Both the position numbers and the translations under genes were made by a program. Positions 59,952-64,000 of a stretch of DNA of 64,000 bases are shown piece by piece; the stretch's first letter is position 1, and each line of letters opens with the position of its first letter. Below the pieces are notes generated by a model. It worked only from the letters and a program-made list of their open reading frames with translations. It did not search any database and was not told the origin of the DNA. This stretch comes from Flavobacterium dauae. Lineage in GTDB: Bacteria > Bacteroidota > Bacteroidia > Flavobacteriales > Flavobacteriaceae. The DNA lies in NCBI RefSeq assembly GCF_004151275.2, contig NZ_CP130821.1, forward strand, positions 1,488,001 to 1,552,000, read 5' to 3'.

Positions 59952-62288
59952 ATGCAAAATTATATCGATCAATTAAACGATGCGCAACGCGAACCTGTTT
60001 TACAAAAAGATGGACCAATGATTATTATTGCCGGTGCCGGTTCTGGTAAAACCCGTGTTTTAACCTTGCGTATTGCTTATTTGATGCACCTTGGCGTTGA
60101 CGCTTTTAACATTTTGTCGCTGACTTTTACTAATAAAGCTGCACGCGAAATGAAAGAACGTATCTCTAAAATTGTTGGTTCTGCCGAAGCTAAAAACTTA
60201 TGGATGGGAACATTTCACTCGGTTTTTGCCAGAATTCTTCGTGCCGAAGCCGATAAATTAGGCTATCCTTCAAATTTCACGATTTACGATTCACAAGATT
60301 CGCAACGTTTAATCGGACAAATTATCAAAGAAATGCAGTTAGATAAAGATATTTACAAGCCAAAAGATGTTTTAGGCAGAATATCTAACTACAAAAACAA
60401 TATGATTACCGTAAAGGCGTATTTTAATAATCCGGAATTGATGGAAGCCGATGCTATGGCAAAAAAACCTCGTGTAGGCGATTTGTATCAAGCGTATGTT
60501 GAAAGATGTTTTAAAGCCGGTGCAATGGATTTTGATGATTTATTGTTGAAAACCAACGAATTGCTGATTCGTTTTCCTGAGGTTTTATTGAAATATCAAG
60601 ATCGTTTCAGATATATTATGGTTGATGAGTATCAGGATACCAACAATTCACAGTATTTAATTGTAAAGGCACTGGCAGATCGTTTTCAGAATATTTGTGT
60701 GGTGGGCGACGATGCACAGTCAATTTATGCATTTCGTGGAGCCAATATCAACAATATTTTCAATTTTCAAAAAGATTTTGACGATGTTAAAGTGTATCGT
60801 TTGGAACAAAATTATCGATCATCAAAAAATATTGTAGAAGCAGCCAATACCATTATCAACAAAAATAAAACCAAGCTTGATAAAGTTGTTTGGACAGCGA
60901 ACGATGACGGACCGAAAATTAAAATCCATCGATCGATAACCGATGCAGAAGAAGGACGATTTGTAGCATCGACCATTTTTGAAGAAAAAATGACACATCA
61001 AATGAACAATGGCGATTTTGCTATTTTGTACCGCACCAATGCGCAATCACGTGCTATGGAAGATGCCTTGCGTAAAAAGGATATTCCGTACCGTATTTAT
61101 GGCGGTTTATCGTTCTATCAACGCAAAGAAATTAAAGATGTTTTGGGATACTTGCGTTTGCTTGTAAACCCGAAAGATGAAGAAGCTTTGGTGCGTGTAA
61201 TTAATTATCCGGCACGTGGAATTGGTAATACAACGGTTGAAAAACTAAATATAGCAGCCAACCATTACAAGCGAAGTATTTTTGAAGTGATGGAACATAT
61301 CGATAAAATCGATCTGAAATTAACGTCGGGTACCAAAAGTAAAATCAGCGATTTTGTTACCATGATTAAGAATTTTCAGGTAATAAACGAAAATAACGAT
61401 GCCTATTATTTAACCGATTATGTAATTAAAAAAACCGGTTTGGTGCAAGAATTGAAAAAAGACGGTACACCAGAAGGCATTACGCGTTTAGATAATATTG
61501 AAGAACTTTTAAACGGTATTAAAGATTTTACCGAAGGGCAAATTGAAGTTGATGGTGCACGTGGAAGTTTAGCAGAATTTTTAGAAGATGTTGCCTTGGC
61601 AAGCGATTTGGATAATGATAAAGGCGATGATGACCGTGTGGCTTTAATGACCATTCACTTGGCAAAAGGATTGGAATTTCCGACGGTTTTTGTAGTTGGT
61701 ATGGAAGAAGATTTGTTTCCGAGTGCTATGAGTGTAAATTCACGTGCTGATTTGGAAGAAGAACGCCGTTTATTTTACGTTGCTTTAACGCGTGCCGAAC
61801 ATAAAGCGTATTTAACGTATGCTCAAAGTCGTTACCGTTGGGGAAAATTAAGCGATTGTGATCCGTCACGATTTATTCAAGAGATTGATCCGCAGTATTT
61901 GGAGTTTTTATCGGCTCCCGAAACCAATTACAGATATAAATCGTCAATTAACGAAGATATTTTTGGTGATGTTGATAAATCTAAATTACGTCAAACAAAG
62001 CCTGTTGCCGGAATTCCGCCTAAATGGGTGCGTGAAAACGAAGATCCAAAACCAAATCACGATATTAGAAGATTGAAGGATATGAGTAAGATTTCGACTT
62101 CAAATTCATCGTCAAATGAAAATTCTTCGCTAAAAGAAGGACAAATTATTATGCACGAACGTTTTGGTAAAGGAAAAATTCTTAACTTAGAAGGAGCAGG
62201 GGCAGACAAAAAAGCCGAAATTCATTTTGATGTTGGCGGAATTAAAAAATTGTTGTTGCGTTTTGCAAAATTGAATATACTAGAATAA
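59952..62288 (+). CDS. UvrD/PcrA-type superfamily 1 DNA helicase
   Basis: ATP-driven 3'-5' helicase for nucleotide excision and mismatch repair. Motifs: GAGSGKT (residues 28-34), LTFTNKAAREMKER (Ia), GTFHSVFARIL, VDEYQDTN (II, near 225), VVGDDAQSIYAFRGA (III), LEQNYRSSKNIVEAAN (IV), TIHLAKGLEFPTVFVVG (V, near 563) and YVALTRAEHKAYLTYA (VI). The C-terminal 60 residues (GQIIMHERFGKGKILNLEGAG) form the Tudor-like RNA-polymerase-contact domain of PcrA. Starts at ATG 59952, 15 bases after the predicted transcription start. Its stop overlaps a broken downstream gene. Confidence 0.94.
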   Translation: MQNYIDQLNDAQREPVLQKDGPMIIIAGAGSGKTRVLTLRIAYLMHLGVDAFNILSLTFTNKAAREMKERISKIVGSAEAKNLWMGTFHSVFARILRAEADKLGYPSNFTIYDSQDSQRLIGQIIKEMQLDKDIYKPKDVLGRISNYKNNMITVKAYFNNPELMEADAMAKKPRVGDLYQAYVERCFKAGAMDFDDLLLKTNELLIRFPEVLLKYQDRFRYIMVDEYQDTNNSQYLIVKALADRFQNICVVGDDAQSIYAFRGANINNIFNFQKDFDDVKVYRLEQNYRSSKNIVEAANTIINKNKTKLDKVVWTANDDGPKIKIHRSITDAEEGRFVASTIFEEKMTHQMNNGDFAILYRTNAQSRAMEDALRKKDIPYRIYGGLSFYQRKEIKDVLGYLRLLVNPKDEEALVRVINYPARGIGNTTVEKLNIAANHYKRSIFEVMEHIDKIDLKLTSGTKSKISDFVTMIKNFQVINENNDAYYLTDYVIKKTGLVQELKKDGTPEGITRLDNIEELLNGIKDFTEGQIEVDGARGSLAEFLEDVALASDLDNDKGDDDRVALMTIHLAKGLEFPTVFVVGMEEDLFPSAMSVNSRADLEEERRLFYVALTRAEHKAYLTYAQSRYRWGKLSDCDPSRFIQEIDPQYLEFLSAPETNYRYKSSINEDIFGDVDKSKLRQTKPVAGIPPKWVRENEDPKPNHDIRRLKDMSKISTSNSSSNENSSLKEGQIIMHERFGKGKILNLEGAGADKKAEIHFDVGGIKKLLLRFAKLNILE

Positions 62289-62846
62289 TGAATACAAAAA
62301 AAGTAATATCAAAATTTCATTGGAAACATATTTTAATGTTATTTTTTACAATCGTTCCAAGTTTTTCTATTTTTATCATTATATTAAAAAAACATATTGA
62401 AAATCCTCAAAAACAAATGACTTTTGAAGGATGGTTATTTCTTGATTTATTTGTTTCTTTTGGAATTTTATTTATTATTCGATTTATTATTTTATTTTAT
62501 TTGAAAGGTTTACAATTACAGAAAATATATAACGATAGAATATCCAATTTTTGGAAAGAAATTAGAATATAAAAATGATGATTCAATAAAGTGGTACGAG
62601 CATATAAATTATGGTAAATTTGGAGAACACAAATCATTTCATTTTAAAACATCAGATAACAAAATTTTTATGTTTGTTGATTATCAATTTTCAAATTATA
62701 AAGAACTTATTCTATTAATTTCAGGAAAGGGAAAGTATGATTATATCAATAAATTACACAATTTGAAATCTTTTTTCATTCTTTGGATTATTTCAATACT
62801 TATCGTTTATTTAATAACTCTTATTGTTTTAAAATTTATTATTTAA
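62288..62846 (+). pseudogene. membrane protein gene with a single-base frameshift
   Basis: The first frame (ATG 62288, sharing one base with the uvrD stop) runs 94 codons with two membrane helices and stops at 62572. In the next frame, open from about 62550 to TAA 62844-62846, the reading continues GKKLEYKNDDSIKWYEH and ends in another membrane helix ([20 protein letters not shown]). The switch fits one extra T in a run of five T's at 62548-62552. Full length would be about 185 residues with three helices. Family unknown. The shift could be a real mutation or a base-call error in a homopolymer. Confidence 0.7.
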
Positions 62847-62847
62847 T

Positions 62848-63468
62848 ATGGCACAGTTTATAAAAATATATCCTGAAAATCCTAATGAAAAGGAAATTCA
62901 GAAAGTAGTAAAAATATTAAAAGAGGGCGGTTTGGTTATTTACCCAACCGATACGGTTTATGGCTTGGGCTGCGATATTACAAACACAAAAGCTTTAGAA
63001 CGTATTGCAAAAATTAAGGGCGTTAAATTAGAGAAAGCCAATTTCTCTTTTGTTTGTAACGATTTAAGCAATATTTCCGAATACGTAAAAAATTTAGAAA
63101 CTTCATCGTTTAAAATTTTAAAACGTGCGTTGCCTGGTCCGTACACCTTTATTTTAGAAGGAAATAACAATTTACCTAAAGAATTTAAAAAGAAAAAGAC
63201 CGTTGGAATTCGTGTGCCCGATAACAGCATTGCTTTAGAATTGGTAAAACAATTGGGAAACCCTATTGTTTCAACATCAATTTATGATGATGATGAAGTG
63301 ATTGAATACACAACCGATCCTGAATTGATTTTTGAAAAATGGCAGAATAGAGTGGATGTTGTAATTGATGGTGGTTACGGCGATAACACGGCATCAACTA
63401 TTATTGATTTAACCGGAAGCGAGCCCGAAGTAATTCGTGAAGGAAAAGGAAGTATTGATATATTTTAA
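62848..63468 (+). CDS. L-threonylcarbamoyladenylate synthase (TsaC/YciO/YrdC family)
   Basis: YrdC-fold protein that makes TC-AMP from threonine, bicarbonate and ATP for t6A in t[26 protein letters not shown] (residues 31-53) holds the ATP/threonine pocket, then [15 protein letters not shown] near 92, [16 protein letters not shown] near 116 and STSIYDDDE near 140. The SKP-type motif expected around residue 57 is weak ([11 protein letters not shown]), which makes this closer to the YciO branch than to TsaC proper, so tRNA function is likely but not certain. The partner tsaD is at 39727-40746. Confidence 0.85.
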   Translation: MAQFIKIYPENPNEKEIQKVVKILKEGGLVIYPTDTVYGLGCDITNTKALERIAKIKGVKLEKANFSFVCNDLSNISEYVKNLETSSFKILKRALPGPYTFILEGNNNLPKEFKKKKTVGIRVPDNSIALELVKQLGNPIVSTSIYDDDEVIEYTTDPELIFEKWQNRVDVVIDGGYGDNTASTIIDLTGSEPEVIREGKGSIDIF

Positions 63469-63471
63469 AAC

Positions 63472-63496
63472 AAAACCAGCCTAATAAGCTGGTTTT
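63472..63496. terminator. bidirectional terminator overlapping the Nudix gene end
   Basis: AAAACCAGC (63472-63480) pairs with GCTGGTTTT (63488-63496); the right arm encodes the last Nudix residues. Confidence 0.75.
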
Positions 63497-63915
63497 ATTA
63501 TATGTTTTTCAATGGCATCGCGAATAATTTCGGCATGATCAAAAGCTAAAACAGGTAACTCATCTATAGTAAACCATTTAACAGCTTTGGCATCGTCTTT
63601 TGCTTTTGCTTCGGCTAACATATCAATTTCGCCTATGAAAGCCACTGAAACCATATGTCCACGCGGATCACGGTTTGGATTTCCGTAAGCTTTTAATTGT
63701 TTTACCTGAAACAACTGAATATCTGTTTCTTCAAAAAGTTCGCGTTTGGCAGCTGTTTCAAGATCTTCATTTTCATCTACAAATCCGCCTGGTAAAGCCC
63801 ATTGTCCTTTAAAAGGATCGTTCAATCTCTGGATTAATAAAATTTCGTAGTTGCTGTTCATCTTTCTAAACAAAACAACATCAACAGTTACAAATATTTT
63901 TGAAATATAAGTCAT
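63481..63915 (-). CDS. Nudix hydrolase
   Basis: Cleaves nucleoside diphosphates linked to another group. The Nudix box is intact: GGFVDENEDLETAAKRELFEET (residues about 43-64; the pattern G-x5-E-x7-R-E-x2-E-E). The start TVDVVLFRKMNSNYEILLIQRLNDPFKGQWALP and the later PNRDPRGHMVSVAFIGEI point to the ADP-ribose / NUDIX-domain group common in Flavobacteria, substrate not proven. Its ATG follows the upstream gene's TAA directly, so the two are probably in one transcript. Confidence 0.88.
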   Translation of the reverse strand: MTYISKIFVTVDVVLFRKMNSNYEILLIQRLNDPFKGQWALPGGFVDENEDLETAAKRELFEETDIQLFQVKQLKAYGNPNRDPRGHMVSVAFIGEIDMLAEAKAKDDAKAVKWFTIDELPVLAFDHAEIIRDAIEKHIIKPAY

Positions 63916-64000
63916 TTACAAAATTTTTAATTGAATTAAAGCTAATAAAATTACACTAATTATGGCTAATAAAATTCCGATACTTGTATTTTTTGTGATT
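63916..64000 (-). CDS. membrane protein, C-terminal fragment (cut by window edge)
   Basis: From the right edge, an open minus frame reads TSIGILLAIISVILLALIQLK and stops at TAA 63918-63916, just before the Nudix ATG. It is a final membrane helix of a protein whose other part lies outside the window. Family cannot be named. Confidence 0.5.
   Translation of the reverse strand, partial: ITKNTSIGILLAIISVILLALIQLKIL

Noticed and set aside
1..64000. CRISPR array, tRNA or rRNA genes
   Set aside because: No regular repeat-spacer pattern, cloverleaf with a CCA-type acceptor, or rRNA core words were found on either strand.

Overview
The window is a contiguous piece of an AT-rich chromosome from a member of the Bacteroidota, almost certainly family Flavobacteriaceae (Flavobacterium/Myroides-like; the genus cannot be fixed by reading alone). 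Evidence: type IX secretion (T9SS) sorting tails, TonB-dependent receptor with a DUF5074-type lipoprotein partner, Bacteroidota promoters (TTG, about 17-21 nt, then TAnnTTTG), weak Shine-Dalgarno sites, an archaeal/eukaryal-type ProRS, malate:quinone oxidoreductase, TM2/DUF2752 membrane genes and a YfhO protein. No rRNA, tRNA or CRISPR array was seen, and no gene-free stretch exceeds about 250 bases.

Layout. 1-120: end of an amidohydrolase. 324-6037: a heavy-metal-binding secreted protein, then a cobalamin uptake locus. The outer-membrane receptor and surface lipoprotein are read leftward from a clear cobalamin riboswitch; the binding protein and permease are read rightward from a divergent promoter, and no ATPase gene accompanies them. 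6126-11468: dTDP-L-rhamnose cluster (rfbA, a cytidylyltransferase, rfbB, a four-helix-bundle gene, rfbC, an IS1595-type insertion sequence, rfbD), whose spacers share short dispersed repeats. 11469-20773: AEC transporter, rimO, envelope barrels and a Gly/Tyr-rich lipoprotein, proS, then four overlapping membrane genes (TM2, DUF2752, DUF4870-like, M48 protease). 20983-26645: aroQ, two barrel proteins, xerD, a divergent lrp / PLP-lyase pair and a truncated ABC ATPase. 26700-29634: two nearly identical T9SS cargo proteins behind a lipoprotein gene split by an in-frame TAG.

29917-45369: an AsmA-like giant, SDR, an unknown gene paired with a CrtA-like gene, purM, ruvX, mqo, a THUMP-like methyltransferase, rsmE, tsaD and a 1.5-kaa TamB-like protein. 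45618-52670: glycolysis pair pfkA-gapA, a BadF-type sugar kinase, a barrel protein and pstSCAB. 52913-64000: glycosyltransferase, crcB, yfhO, DUF4834, a saccharopine/alanine dehydrogenase-like enzyme, small envelope proteins, a UvrD/PcrA helicase, a frameshifted membrane gene, a TsaC/YciO-type gene, a Nudix hydrolase and the end of a membrane protein.

Most of the window is ordinary core genome. The less ordinary parts are the repeat-laden rfb spacers with the IS and four-helix gene, the translationally coupled TM2-M48 cassette, two palindromic intergenic elements (45448-45583 and 52706-52783), several freshly broken genes, and a terminator hairpin that ends directly at the xerD start codon. 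I did not find a clearly new defence or mobile system.
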